DNA of 64,000 nucleotides. It comes from Archilochus colubris (Eukaryota > Chordata > Aves > Apodiformes > Trochilidae). This document shows, one piece after another, positions 1 through 13,213 of this stretch; the first letter of the stretch is position 1, and the number at the start of each line of letters is the position of its first letter. A model generated the notes under the pieces. That model had not been told where the DNA came from. It worked only from the letters and a program-made list of their open reading frames with translations, and ran no database searches. Where the stretch lies: NCBI GenBank assembly GCA_023079485.1, contig CM041083.1, positions 104,051,054-104,115,053 on the forward strand. The letters run 5' to 3'. Made by a program: the position numbers and the translations under genes.

Positions 1-3000
1 TATATGATCCAAATTAAATCAATAGAAATTATAAATGGTGTTGCACTGAGAAGCAGTAATATGAAATTAGAAAGATTAACATGTTAAATGTGTTTGCTTA
101 TCTTTAGCATTTATATTTAGCTGTTCTTTCTTTCACAGGTGTTTATTTGCACTTTCAGATTTGTAAGTAAATGTCACATAAAGCTGCACTCCGCTGAAGA
201 TATCTTATATTATGCACAGGTGTGGCTAATCTGTTTGTTACACTGCTCTTTCTTTTCCTAAATCTTTTGGAGTCTTGCCTTATTGTGATTATGCAGCAGG
301 TACTGCAGAGCACCTTTTGGGCTTTAAAGCATGTTAGAACTCCAGTTCTCCTTCCAAAGCTGAGTCAATGTCATACAGAAAGATTCCCTTTAGGGTTTTC
401 GTGTTTGCAATACGGATTGCAGTAACAATTAAGAAAAGAATGGGAAGGAAATTTTTGACACAGATAAGAGTCATCTGGTTCAACTCAGTTTTCTGGAAAA
501 ATCCATGCTTCATCAAAAAGGTCAATGAATATTTTAGCATGATAATTCCCAAAGTAATGGAATTTGTTGTCAAGAAGTCTCAACCTCCTGGTAGCACTGT
601 TGCTTGCTTCCTCTCTTCTGTGCACAAACCCATCTTCTTCTAAAAAGGACTCTAAAAACAGGCTCTAAGAACTTCATCAGTTTATGCAATATTCCACTAT
701 TTGCCTATGTTCAGAAGTATAGTTATATAATAGAGTCGTGTACACTTGGGTTTGCATTTAAGTACCTCTTTTCACTTGAAGCATACATTTTTGTTTGTTC
801 TGTGTACTTCATGTGTGGGTAATGATCCTATTAGACTCATGTTTCTATCAGTTTCTTTTTTTCTCAGCTGTTTTGTAAGAGTAATTAATTATTTCTGTCA
901 CTTTTAATACCTGGCAACGAAACCTGTCATTAAGTTAAATGATGTCTGTAGAGTAATTACCAGCCATTTTTCTGGAAGGGGACTTCTAAAGCTGAAGATA
1001 CTAACTTTGCAACTGTTCCAGGAAAGCCCAGCACTGTGACAGGATGTTGTACATTTCACTCAAGGCTTTATGATTATAGGCACTGTGAGAATTTTTAAAC
1101 ACGAGCACCCATATCAATATGGTAGGCAACAGGAGCACCAGTATTAAAACAGACAGAACACCAACAGGAAAAAAAAAAAAAAAGTAATATCTTAGCAATC
1201 TATTTATCCACATCACAGGAATACATGAAATTTGATGAGCTGGCTTCCTCCATCTGACACAAAAAAAAGGTTTCCTGAGATACTTTTCTAAACTGGATTT
1301 CTTCAGTGTTCTACCTCTTGACCTGAGTGCTGGATTACTTTCATCACTTTATCTCTTCCCTGTGAAACAATCCCTAAAGACAAATTTTACGAAGCATGCT
1401 TATCTAACAACATGGAATTTATGGAATTTTCTCTTGTCTTAATAGTCTCCTGTTCCTGTAAATCTGCTTCATTGTGAGAGATAACACTTTCTACCATACT
1501 AATACACTTAATGTAACAGAAGAAGTCTAATTTATCTCTTGGTTCAGTTAAAGAACCATCACTTACCCTGGTGGAGTATCTCAATTTCTGTAACAAAAGA
1601 TTGCCTTCAATCTGCCTGTGAAAGAGACACAGTCCCGTGGAAGAATGAATCCAAACCTGATATCCCTGGCAATCTGATCTCTGCTGATTTACTTACCACT
1701 ACAGTCTTGATACAGTTGCCCATGTCAGTGAAAATGTCCTTCTATCAGAAGGTTAAAAAGGAATCAAACTTTCTGTTTAATTTCCTGTATAACCATATTC
1801 TTTCCAGATAAAGCACTCTGTAGAAGCTATTTACAGCTCTCTTAAGGTGATTTGAGAATTCTAGCTGAGCAAGGAAATTAATCTACCTGTCTCCTTTTTC
1901 TTAACATGATGCTTACAGAGTTTATTCTTCCTAATCTCAGTGTCATTTGGGGGACTGGTCTTTCTCTCATGCCTTATTGAAATGTTTAAAAATACTTCCA
2001 AGGGTGTTGCCTTGAAGGATAAGAAGTTACTGTAATCTGTATGCCAAGACTTTTAAGTGGATAATGCTGGCTGTGAGATCTCCAAATTCATACTGGGAGT
2101 GCACTTCTCTAGAGTTCAGCCTACATGGGAGGTATCACTGGGAAATACATGGGACAACAGCCAAGGTGCAGCCAGCTGTTCTGCAAAAAAATTACCTCTG
2201 TAATTCTGCTGATGAGAGTGGCAGAGTGGGTTTTATATGCTTTCTGTTATATTTTCATGAGCTGACCATAAGTACCTGAAACAACAGAATCCTAGTGTTC
2301 AGTGATGCACACAGTGAATAGACATGTAAACTTTACATCTCATGAGTTTGATACATGTGCACAGGTTACTCACTAGTATGGAAACTTTATCTTTTCTCCT
2401 TATATGCTTTGGCAGGAAAGACCCAGCATAAGCCATCTAAGTATTTCTCCTTCCCTGTTTTCATACTTTGGATCCTGATTTCCTATAGGTAATCAAGCTC
2501 CAGAAATCCAAAAGGGTTTTTGTGATATCAATGAGGGGACCACTAAAAAATCAAAGTATAAAGGGTTATCAGTCTGAAGGAGGAATTAAAAAAATCTTTT
2601 AGATGAGAAATTGTCTGATGTTTCAAGAAATATGTACAATTTTAATTAGCATTCCTCTAAAAAGTAGACATGGTAAAGACTGGCTTAAGCTACCCTTAGT
2701 AGCATGCTGAGCAACATTTATAGTATCACTAAAGCATTTTGCAATGAATGATACTATGGACACAAAAGTTTATATTTGAAGTTTGAAATTATCTTATATA
2801 TTACTTGCTTTTATGCAAAATGTGTCACACTTGGCTTATTTGGTATTATAATTGTCTGATTATAGTTTTTTTCAGAGAAAAAATAGAGCAGATTATTTTG
2901 AATGTACTGCTGCAGAAGTCAAAATGATAATTAGTTTTCAGAATCTGATTAGGCTTTTTAATTTTCTAGTAATAGTGATGGCTTGCAATTCTAAACAATA

Positions 3001-5392
3001 TTAGCAGATTCAATTCTTTGAATCTCGTCTCCAAAGCTTATTCAATCTGCATAAATACAGACTTAATATCTTGGTTAATGTTTAAAAAAAATGAATTGAC
3101 TTCATGTGATGAGTCTTTGGGCTAATGCTACTTTTTTTGTAGAGTACTGACTCTCCTGTGAAATGTCACATTTAGTGAAGTATACACACATATTGCAATT
3201 ATTTATATGCATCCTTTATATATTATAAATATATAAATATATCATTTTATATATAAATATACCCCCTATACATTTATATTTTCATTTATCATTTAAAAAT
3301 AAAATTGAAATGGAATTGAAAATTAATAGTTATATCCCAGCCTTTTTATACAAATAGCTGACGTTGGTCAAGCATCTGTTTTTCAGTGGTTTCACAGTTA
3401 AGATACAATTGCTGCGTAGTCCTTATTTAGGCTTTACTAGTCCATCTTTAGCATTTAGCCAAGGCAAGTCTTCGTAACTGAAGATGTATAACTTTGTGAA
3501 GACAGGCAACTAAATGTTTCATTTTATTATTTTAATTTCTTCAGAAGATTAAATATGAAAGCAAAAATACAGTCTTTTTAATGGAGTATTTTTGTGTAAT
3601 TTAAGCTTCAAGGAAATTCATTCACTGTTTACTATGTTTTATCACAATAATAGGGACAGTATTAACTTTTCAGTTCGATATCAAGGATCCTATCTTTCCC
3701 TCATGTGATACCTCTAACCAAGCTAGCTTAGACTATGTTACGTTTATAGTGGTTTTTCATTCTGCTTAGCGTAAAAACAAAATTCAAGATGGATTAATAA
3801 TTGAATACTAAAGGTATTTATTAATACCTTGTTATAATTACATTCAATTTTTCATGAGTTTTTTGTGTATAGACTGGATTCTTCAAGTTGATTTGATATA
3901 TTAAGGTGATTTTCCAGTTGAATGACAGTTATAGGATAAAGAAGACCAGAGAAGATGCATTTCAGACTCAGAGGAGCAACACTTGACATTTGTTTAAGTC
4001 ATCTACAAGCTGTGCTAGTAGAGACAGGTCAGTAACTCATGGTAAGGATTGGTAACCATGGTCTTAGGTGGAGCAGCTTCCATTCAGGGTGTTAAAGTGG
4101 TAACTCTATGTCTTCTGAGCTTCAATCCTAGACAAGGAAGACTTATTCCTACCTCTATTTCACAACCTTAATTTCCTTTTGAGAAAACATTTTCAAGGAT
4201 AATTTTACAGAAACCTCTCATTTCTATCTTTAACATGAAAAAATCCTCTGTTAGGTTTTGTTAGTGCATGTAGTCCCTGTAATCCCTTCTCTTGTTTTTT
4301 AATCAAGATTCTATGTTGTTAAGGATCTGTAACCAAGAATAAGTCATTTCTGAAATTATTTTCCAATATTATTTGTTCTTTGAATCAGTGTTCTGTATCA
4401 GCCAGGACGGGAGAAGAAACTTAAGTTCCAGCCATCAAAATTAGTCAAATTATTCTTGCAATAAATACTTTAAAACCAGAATATGTATTATTATATATGT
4501 GGACAAGTACTTAATTTATGTTGGCAATTATTGCATAATATATCCAAACTGTGGAAAGGATCAGTTAGTCATTTAGTTCTCCCTGGGTTTCCTCAGGCAC
4601 TGAGCTGGAAGAAATGTAGTAAATCATTATGCATTAGGTCAGTTAAGTAAAACCAGAGATTATTTATTAATCAGTTCAGTAGACAAAATAAATATTCATA
4701 AAAACGGAAAGTACGCTGAAAGATGTATAGGAATTTCTCAGGGATTTCTTTATAACTGAGAAAGCATTTTTATTTTTTATAATATCTGTAACTGTACTTT
4801 TATTATTGCATTATACTAGAATATAATTCAATTTTTTCTGTCTATATATAAAATGACAATCTGCATTTTTCCTTGGAGTAGTCTGAATGAGAGTTTTCAG
4901 TATTACAAGCATTGATCTCTGCTACTTAAGGTGCTGAAGCTTACCCTTTTCTGCAAACCATGGGTCAGAGGACATGTGAGAAGCTCAGTTCTGAGTTACA
5001 TATCGAGATATGGTTTATTATGTAAGCCACATGCACCACGTGGATGTTGCTGTTCTCATGAACATGTGCAAAAAGCTAAAGATTAGGCCTAAGTAACATT
5101 TAGTAGAGATGTCTTTAATAATGAAACAGTGAGGAATCTAGCCAGGCAATACATAATCTGTGAGAAAGTAAAAAAGCCAGAATGACACAAATGAGACTAT
5201 AGATATCTTTGTGGATATAAGGATTATTATTTTATTCCTAATATATTCAATAATTAATAGACCTTCATTTTAATGCAACCAATAATTTTTCATGTTTCAT
5301 CAAAGCACACAGATTCATTATCTCATTTTCAAATGTTGAATATTCACCACGTTAGTCAATTGGAACTTTTTAAGTTGTCTCACAAATATATT
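1..5392. other. NCAM2 intron 1, leftmost part, no gene
   Basis: AT-rich sequence assigned to intron 1 because the first NCAM2 exon present is preceded by a phase-1 acceptor at 23746 and no signal-peptide exon precedes it. I see no recognisable transposon here. Short AT-rich low-complexity stretches occur (for example 3205-3300). A set of small minus-strand reading frames at 334-1596 is described separately. The rest looks like unique non-coding DNA. Confidence 0.6.
334..1596 (-). other. Cluster of unrecognised minus-strand small ORFs with hydrophobic segments
   Basis: On the minus strand three short frames follow one another: 1596-1387 (hydrophilic, acidic), 1216-1001 (with a hydrophobic run VLSVLILVLLLPTILIW) and 573-334 (with VKNFLPILFLIVTAI and an acidic end DIDSALEGELEF). 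Two possible membrane segments on one strand, and a near-perfect donor (GGGTAAGT) on the same strand near 1566, could be remnants of a multi-exon gene. Against this, there is no homology I recognise, the frames are separated by stops, and one hydrophobic run is extended by a poly-T coded Phe stretch. AT-rich introns produce such frames by chance. I do not assign a function. Confidence 0.15.
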
Positions 5393-6213
5393 TTAGAATC
5401 ATAGAATGGCTTAGGTTGGAGGGAACCTTAGAGATCATCTGCTCCAACCTCCCTGCTATGGGCAGGGATGCCTCTCTACACAAGGTTACTCAAGGCCTCA
5501 TCCAACCTGGCCTTGAACACGTCCAGGGAGAGGGCATCTACAACTTCTCTGGGCAATCTGTTCCAGAGTCTCACCACTCTCATACTGAAGAACTTCTTCC
5601 TAATATTCAGGCTAAACCTATTCTCCTTCAGTTTGAAACCCCTTGTCCTATTGCTGGACACTCTCGTGAGAAGCCCTTCTCCAGCCTTCCTGTACGTTCC
5701 CTTCAGGTACTGGAAGGCAGCTGTAAGGTTACCCTAGAGTCTTCTCTTCTTTAGGCTGGACAATCCCAGCTCCCTCAGCCCAGCCTCATAGGAGACGTGC
5801 TTCAGCCCATGGATCATTTTTGTAGTCCTCCTCTGGACTCATTCCAGCAGATCTATGTCCTTCTTATGGTAGCAACACCAGAACTGGATGCAGTATTTGA
5901 GGTGGGCTTTCACAAGTGCAGAGTAGAGAGAGAGAGACACACACCTCTCTGGGTCAGCTGGCCATGCATCTTTTGGTGCAGCTCAGGCTAGAGTTGGCCT
6001 TCTGAGCTGCATGAGTGCACTGCCAGCTCATGTTGAGCTCCTCATCAGGCATCAACCTCAAGTCCTTCTCTTCAGGGTTACTCTCAACCCACTTTATACC
6101 CAGTTGTAATTGTGCCTGGAACTGGCCCAACCCAGATGCAGGACCTTGCACTTGGAGTTGTTGAACCTCATGCAATTTGCACTGGCCTATTTCTCAAGCC
6201 TGTCGAGGTCCAT
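5393..6213 (-). mobile_element. CR1 LINE, 5'-truncated, minus strand
   Basis: The 3' end lies on the left: TAGAATCATAGAATGG is the reverse complement of the CR1 tail octamers, followed by the typical GGTTGGAGGGAACCTTAGAGATCAT block. Going right it reads backwards through the 3' UTR and the end of the reverse-transcriptase frame. On the minus strand the conserved LFSMRVVRLWNRLPREVV peptide is readable at 5661-5476. The copy stops around 6213, so the 5' part is missing, as is usual for CR1 insertions. It contains scattered indels and stops and cannot encode an active protein. Confidence 0.93.
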
Positions 6214-7684
6214 TATATACCAAATATCAAATACATATCAATTAGTGTATAAATCAAGTGTCAAATATATATGAAATATATAGTAAGATCATTATAAAAT
6301 GTGCATATCAATATTTTTGATATATTGCAATCGATGTATTGCTTCTTGGGAGGTGATAACCTGTTCATGTTGGTTTTTGGGTCAAGTGATACATTTTAGA
6401 AACCTATTTCAGGTTGCAATGAATTGACTCTAGAAGAATTTCTTTTTTTCTGCTGACTATATACCCTTTGGGACATTACCTAAAATAGGAAATTTAAATT
6501 TAGCCAGGTGAATGACACTCGCAATGTGTCCAGTCCATTACTGTAAGGTAGATCATTATGATTTGGAGGTTGTGTTTTGGATAACTGATAGTTATCTTAG
6601 TAATTTATAAAATTCAAACTATGTTTTTATAATTTGCCTATTTCATTGCCTAAGCTAATGTGCAGTGATTACCTAAAAAAAGAGTGAATAAGTTAGATTT
6701 TGTCTGCAAATACTTCTAGTATTTTGTTCAGTGTCATAGCATGTCTCTAATTATGTTGCATTTTTAAAAAATTCTTCAGATCCTAGAGCTGGTTTTACTG
6801 ACTTTTGCTAGTAGGAGGCAACAGTGATCTGTTTCCCTCCTCTTCTCTGGGGGACGTATTTAGAAAGAGCTGTTGTACAGAAATGCACAGCATGGGTCTG
6901 AAGTCTAATCAGAGAGCAATAAAATGTCTGGCCACTGACCCTGTAAAATAGAGGCTCATAAAACAAGAAAGTCAAAAATATCAATTTTGTCAGCCAAATG
7001 AGTGCTTTCCATTTCCCCCAGCTTGGAAAGGTTGAACATTTACAGAATCATATGATGAATTTATTTCTATTTTCATTTCATAAAGGAATAAATAAACCAT
7101 TACCTTACAAAACTTTCTGCCTCACTGATATTTTCTTCTCAATAGATATATAAAAGGTATGCTAGAACTGACTGATATTAATGAAGGATTTTGTAAAAAC
7201 CCTTTGCTTTATTTTGTCCATTTTAGGTATTTCAACGTTCAGAGTGAAAAAATTAAAATGCTATATTTTTCCTGAAGTTGTAAGAGGTGTCACATCACAT
7301 CTGACCAAAGTAGCCATACAGCTAGAGATAACTGCAGCAAATGCTGCTTGCAGATTTCAGCCTGAAGATGAGAATAGCTTTGTAGTATGCTAAGATGTTG
7401 GTGTAAAAGAGAGGACACCTGGGTTCCAGTTCCTATTCAGTACATGTTCAATTATTTATGCAAAGCAAACATCCTCAGGAGAGAGATTGAGAGCACTGTA
7501 CTGCAGATTACCCTGTAGCTCTGAGATAGAGATGCTATCTATAAAAGGAGCAGTCCAAATGCAAATCCCCTTGTGTGTTGGCACTCAGAATCTTGTGAGC
7601 AAAAAGAGAGTATGTCATGTAAATGGCACTAAGAATTTATTACTAGTCCTGTTAAATTTTAACTGGTTGGTAGTCCTAACTATT

Positions 7685-7713
7685 AAAAAACAAACAAACA
7701 AACAAACAAACAA
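7685..7713. repeat. (AAAC)n microsatellite
   Basis: Six A residues are followed by about five perfect CAAA units. It sits in intron 1 with no associated transposon that I can identify. Confidence 0.9.
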
Positions 7714-8012
7714 TCGTCAAAATTATTATATGAAAAACCTTCCTGTGCTTATCATATTTTGATAGTTTATTCTCTGGATCCCAAGGCAGACAACTGCAGT
7801 ACTCAGGAAGGAGAGATGAGGATTTTTATGACAAGTCATCAGCGTCCTGAGGTCTTTGCCAGGAGGCTTTCAGTGCCCACAGAATGGGAGTTCATCCTCA
7901 TACTTCAAAAGGAGCATGAAGTTGATGCGTTCTTCATAGTCAGTCTTGAATACACATGGATTTATTTTAATTTTCTTAGCCCTACCTACTGTGCTAGTGG
8001 GAGGAAGTGTTG

Positions 8013-8250
8013 AAAGCTGCCCCACAGCCCCATGTTCTCAGGTTCTGCCTGGTGCTGTCAGCCCCTTCCCTGGTACAACTCACAGGGTGGGAGCTCAGCC
8101 AAGCTGAGCACTGGGCTCTGGGCCACGGGCACCTGGTAGACTCATCCTAGCCCTGCACAGGCCAAGGGCAACCCATCCACTCCCTGGGATCTGACAAATC
8201 CTGATGCCTGACCCCAGCAGTGGCAAGGCTGCATTTACTGAGCCAGACAG
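8013..8250. other. GC-richer patch inside AT-rich intron, unclassified
   Basis: The base composition changes visibly, with many CCC, GGG and CAGCC words, while the flanks are AT-rich. There are no CpG clusters of the kind expected of a CpG-island promoter, no long coding frame, and no repeat family that I recognise. It may be an old decayed repeat. Confidence 0.35.
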
Positions 8251-10215
8251 ATGGTAAGACACTGAATATAAAAATTGTACACTGTGTGTGTGAGAGTGTG
8301 TTTAGTGAGCTTACATGAGCCTTGAAAAAAATAGGAACCTTGCAGAGCATGATTTAGAAGAGTAGTACATCCAACTTAACAGAATCCAACTATAAAAGTC
8401 TGATATTTCATAGGAAGTCTGGCAGTACAGTAATTTAACAATAAACACTTACTATAGAATTGAATTGGTTCAGTAGTTATTTTAGGGGCATTTTTGCTGC
8501 CGTTATGTATTTACATTTAAAGTGACTGAGCAAACTGACTGAACATCATTGAATTGCATAAAATTGCATACCTAAATTATGAGGCTTGTACAATCATTTG
8601 TTCAGTCATTTCTCTTAGTAAGTATAGAAATCAGTGGCCAATTTTAGCCAGACCTGAAACATTCATAGAGGCCTTAAAATACAGTTATGCTTCTGAGTTT
8701 AAGTGAAATGTGCAGCAGGATATTTACCTATCTAAGGAAGGGCTATTAGGTAAGGGATGTGAGAAAATGTTGCAATAATATTTTAGAGGTTTAGGTGCTG
8801 GAATTGGAAAACATTTTTGTGTGAGAGGTCATAGAACAAAATGGAGAAGATGGAAGGAATGTTTGGAAAATTTCTTTAGGGTGCTACTGTCATAGGTGTT
8901 GGTGGAACAACTTAGTGTAATGAATTATAGGGTTTTGTCACATATTTTACTCTGTCTTTTCAAACATTTCTTTTGGTGTGCATATTCTTGCTCGCTATTT
9001 AAGCTTAACTTTTTTTCTTCAACAGATAAATATATATCCACATGCAAGTATACTGTACAATACTGGGAATTAGTGGGTGAACTGATGTGCTTTCTGTGAA
9101 AGAACTAAAGCCTGTGGTTTGGCACAAACATGGCCTTTTAGTTCCTTTATCTTTCTCTTGATTGAGTCCTTTACATCTATAATTTTGAATGTTATAGAAA
9201 ATCCTATGAAGTTCTCATTTATTGTTTCATCTCTGATCTTAGGGAACTGGTTATTCTAGAGAAAAATAATTCAACAGAATCATAGGAAGATGAAGTGGAA
9301 CTGACTGTGAAGGAATATATAATTTAGATTAAGATCTAATAAAACTTCAGTCAAAGACATCAATTTCTCTTCCTACGGAAGCAATGTGTAACATGTAACC
9401 AGAAACAATTTTCATAATGAGTTGAATTCAGCATCAGCTATCACTGCCTCTTAAATCAGTTGTCTTCCTTTGTGGTATCCATTTTCATTTACTGAGACAA
9501 GGTAGGGTGGACTGCTTTGGAAATGAGAAGGGACACAACTTTTGAGAAGTGAATTTGGAAATATTTATATCAGTTATTGCAGAAAAAGAAAACAGTGGAA
9601 AATCAGTGATGGAACAAAAATATATCTATCTCTAGGTATGAGATATTATATAGAGAATATATCTGTATATTATATATATAAAAACATACATAGTCTATAG
9701 TATGTTGTCATATATATGTCAATGTAACAGTTCTATGTGTCTGATTATCATTACGTGATTTGTTGATCTAGTTTAATTAGGTGTTTCTCTTAGGAAAAAA
9801 AACAGAAGACTCAATGGTTGGTTTAAATTTTAAAGAACAGATTTGCAATGGTAGCACATTTCCAAATCGATTTATTTAGAATATGGACACTGATTATTTT
9901 TGCTGGTAACATGGGGTAAATTCCGAGAAAGTTGGACTGTTGGGGATGGACATATGAAGACAGGAGATTTCTTCTTGGGGAATTGAAAATCAAAAAAGTC
10001 TAGAACTGGAGGTTGGGTTTTGGGTTTGTGTTTTTTGTTTGTTTGGTTTTTTTCAATGTTACATCTCAGTATGTGAGTATGGATATTAATATTGGTACGC
10101 AAAAATTTTGGATGATCAGCACAGCATTACTTGATAAATTGTGTTTAGGGATTCAGCTCTGGAAGTAGAAATAAAGTCCAAATTTATATTCCTTACATTC
10201 TGTAGTAAATTCATC

Positions 10216-10592
10216 ATGTCATGGTATCATATCATATAGGTTGGAAGGCACCTCAAGGACCAGGTGGTCCAAACTTTCCTAGCAAAAGCACGGCCTAGAC
10301 AAGATGGCTCAGCACCCTGTCTAGCTGAACCTTGAAATTCTTGAGTATTGAGGAATCCACCACTTCACTGATGAGATTATTCCAGTGGCTGATTGTTCTC
10401 AGTAGAAAAAGTTTTCCTCTGATGTCCAGTCAGAATCTTCCCAGGAGTTATTTGCACCCATTACCCCATATCTTTTCCATAGAGTCCTTGTGCGAATATC
10501 TTATTTGTAACCTCTCTTCAAGGTACTGGAACATGGTGATGAGGTCTCCCCTGAGTCTTCTTTTCTCCTGCCTGGACAAGCCCAGCTTTTCA
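10216..10592 (-). mobile_element. CR1 LINE 3' fragment, minus strand
   Basis: Starts near ATCATATCATATAGGTTGGAAGG, a diverged CR1 3' end, and contains the words AAAGCACGGCCTAGACAAGA and GAGGTCTCCCCTGAGTCTTC. The same words occur in the CR1 copies at 32.7-33.7 kb and 54.7-55.8 kb, so these three belong to one subfamily. It is truncated within the 3' UTR-proximal region around 10592. Confidence 0.88.
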
Positions 10593-10800
10593 ATTTTAAT
10601 GAAACATGTTTCTTGGTTGCTTTAGCAAACACAAATTATGTTTATTCCTTGCATATTCCAAAGTAACATAACATAGGAAAAAAATTCTAGTTATTTATGA
10701 AATATCATCTTTAAAAAGTAGAGTTGTCATGCATACCTGGGAATTGCAGTTCATCTTTCTTCTGATGGTATGTCAGTTGGGAAGTCCTAATGAGTTATAA

Positions 10801-11045
10801 TAGAATCATAGAATCATAGAATAGGCTGGGTTGGAAGGGACCTCAGAGATCATCGAGTCCAACCCTTGATCAGCTACCGCCACAGTCACTAGACCATGGC
10901 ACTGAGTGCCATATCGAGTCGCTTTTTAAATGTCTCCAGGGACAAAGAGTCCACCACCTCCCCAGGCAGCCCGTTCCAATGTCTGATCACCCTTTCCGTG
11001 AAAAAATTCTTTCTAATAGCCAATCTGAACTTCCCCAGAATAATC
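10801..11045 (-). mobile_element. CR1 LINE short 3' fragment, minus strand
   Basis: Two reverse-complement tail octamers (AGAATCATAGAATCATAGAATAGG) mark the 3' end at the left, followed by GGGTTGGAAGGGACCTCAGA. The copy ends near 11045 after CCAATCTGAACTTCCC. It belongs to a different CR1 subfamily from its neighbour at 10216, because the word after the GATCAT block differs (CGAGTCCAACCC). The two insertions are only about 200 bp apart and in the same orientation. Confidence 0.93.
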
Positions 11046-12334
11046 TGGCTGAGTACTGTGCTTCAGTTACAAAAAATAGGGATTACAGAATTCTATAAAA
11101 TCAGGACAGAGAAAGGGAACATAAATTATTACATGCATCGTTAAAATAGGAGAAGGAAGAAATTCTTAGTCTGGCAACAACTGAAGAACAGGAATTCCTT
11201 TTTAAAAAAATAATGTAATTAATTATCATCATCCGATGAGGAAGCCAGAAGTTTAAGGACTTAGATGGTACTGAAAATTAGGTAATGGGCTAAATCCTGA
11301 GGGTATGTTAAAATGAATGCTTCAAACATACCTTTGGATGCCAAGTTGCCATCACTTAGATTGGAAAAAAAAGAAAGGTAGAAAACTTGCTGATTTTTTT
11401 TTTTCAACAGCTCTAAGAACTGTGATACTGGCTATCTAGATCTCTGACCTGACCTGTTTTGTTTTATGTCTAAAATTCAAAGTTTATTTGTAATTTCATA
11501 TAAAAATATTTATAATGTCTAAACTAGCTATAGTTAGACCAGTAAAATATTAAATCAGAGAAGTTACAGCTTAGATTTAATGTCATAAAAAGATGGATTT
11601 TTTGAAACTTGGATTGTCTGCTTATTAATTTGTCTGGCTAATTTCGTATTATTGCAACCCTGTTGGTTCTCAATTAAAAAGATTTCAAAGCAATCCTTTG
11701 AGAGAAAATTAATTTCCTAAATCAGGATAATTAAAGATAGGAACTTGATAGTACCCATATGATAGCATTCAAAGATCAAAGAGCTTAAGGGTTAAAAAGA
11801 AAGCTTGAAAAGCCAGTCTGACTTCGTATGATCTCTGGTAGCGTCACTTATTTATAAGCATCTCCTTGAACTTCTAATTTTTGAAACAGAAAGAATATGC
11901 ATGCCAGAGACCATTTTTATATTATAGACAGGGCTCATGATGCTGTTCTGTCATTTTCCCACAAGTCAAAGAGAATATTTAACCTGTATTAACAGCACTA
12001 ATTTAACTTATGTAATACCTTAATAGATAGCCACTCCTTTGAGGTAGATTAACTAGATTTTGCAGTGTTTGTTTTTTTTTTTATGGTCTGGAATATGTGT
12101 GATACGTATAGGTGGTAATACCTATTCTTGGGCTATTTTTAAAATTTAAGTTTTGAAGTTTCAGGTAATTTGCACGAAAGTAACAAAACTACAGCCATTT
12201 TCCTTTTTTCAACTAAAATTGGTTCAGTCAAGGTATTTAAAACAAAAATAGAGGTAGATATTTAAAACAAAAAAACACAAAAATTTAAAACAAAAATAGA
12301 GGGTAGATTTAAGTCAGCCATTAGGGAACTACTC
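11046..12334. other. NCAM2 intron 1, no gene
   Basis: AT-rich sequence with poly-T runs at about 11394 and 12071 and a local direct repeat of TTTAAAACAAAAATAGAGG-like words around 12236-12304. I see nothing else in it. Confidence 0.6.
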
Positions 12335-12535
12335 TTGTGTGAGAGTGGTGAGATACTGGAACAGGTGCCCCAGGGACATTGTGGATGCCACCCTGGAAAT
12401 GTTCAAGGCCAGGTTGGATGAGGCTTTGAGCAACCTGATCTAGTGGAAGATGCCCCTACCCATGGAAGGACAGTTGGAATTAGATGATCTTTAAGGCCCC
12501 TTCCAACCAAACCAATTCTATGATTCTGTGATAAT
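12335..12535 (+). mobile_element. CR1 LINE 3' end, plus strand
   Basis: Only the last 200 bases of a CR1: GGTGAGATACTGGAACAGGT, then AATGTTCAAGGCCAGGTTGG, ending in CCTTCCAACCAAACCAATTC and one and a half tail octamers (TATGATTCTGTGA). The next CR1, in the same orientation, begins about 100 bp downstream and repeats the same 3' end, so these are two independent insertions. Confidence 0.92.
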
Positions 12536-12639
12536 GAAAAATCCATTTTAAATAATTTTATAGAATTTTAGACCTATGTAGTTCTCATTATTCTAATTTT
12601 AAATCTTAAATTACAGAGTAGCTCTACATTAGCATTTTA

Positions 12640-13213
12640 GTGTGGCTCACCAGCGTGCTTTGGAACTGTATTTCCTGGATATCTATTCTTGCTATCTTTT
12701 GACTCATGGAGTACTGTGTCCAGTTCTGAACCCCCCCTATAAGAAGGACATAGAGTTCCTTGGACATATCCAGAGGAGGGCCACTAGAATAATCAGAGGA
12801 CTGGAGCACCTCCCCTATGAAGACAGACAGGAAGTTGGGGTTGTTCAGCCTGGAGAAAAAGAGGCTCTGAGGTGACCTCATAGGGACTTTCCAGTATCTG
12901 AAGGGGTCCTACAAGAAAGCTGAGGTAGGGATTTTTGCATGAGTGTGTAGCGAGGGGACAAGGGAAAATGGTTTAAAACTTGAAGAGATTTAGGCTAACA
13001 TTAGGAAAAAATTCTTTTCTGTGAGGTTGGTGAGATTTTGGAACAGGTTGCCCAAGGAAGTTGTGGCTGTCTCCTCCCTGGAAGTGTTCAAGGCCAGGTT
13101 GGATGGGGCCTTGAGCCACCTGATCTAGTGGAAGGTGTCCCTGCCCATGCAGGGTTGGAACTGGATGATCTTTTTAGGTTCCTTCCAACCCAAGCCATTC
13201 TATGATTCTATGG
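12640..13213 (+). mobile_element. CR1 LINE 3' portion, plus strand
   Basis: Begins within the end of the reverse-transcriptase frame: a diverged peptide around GVLCPVLNPPYKKDIEF and RATRIIRGLEHLPYE is readable at 12708-12820. It runs through the 3' UTR to CCTTCCAACCCAAGCCATTC and the tail octamers at about 13211. The frame is interrupted and not functional. Confidence 0.92.

Larger units (their letters stand above)
6214..10215. other. NCAM2 intron 1, no gene or clear transposon
   Basis: Mostly unique AT-rich DNA. It contains an (AAAC)n run at 7685-7713, a GC-richer patch around 8013-8250 and a short (TA)n stretch near 9650-9720. None of the reading frames shows recognisable protein features. 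Confidence 0.6.
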
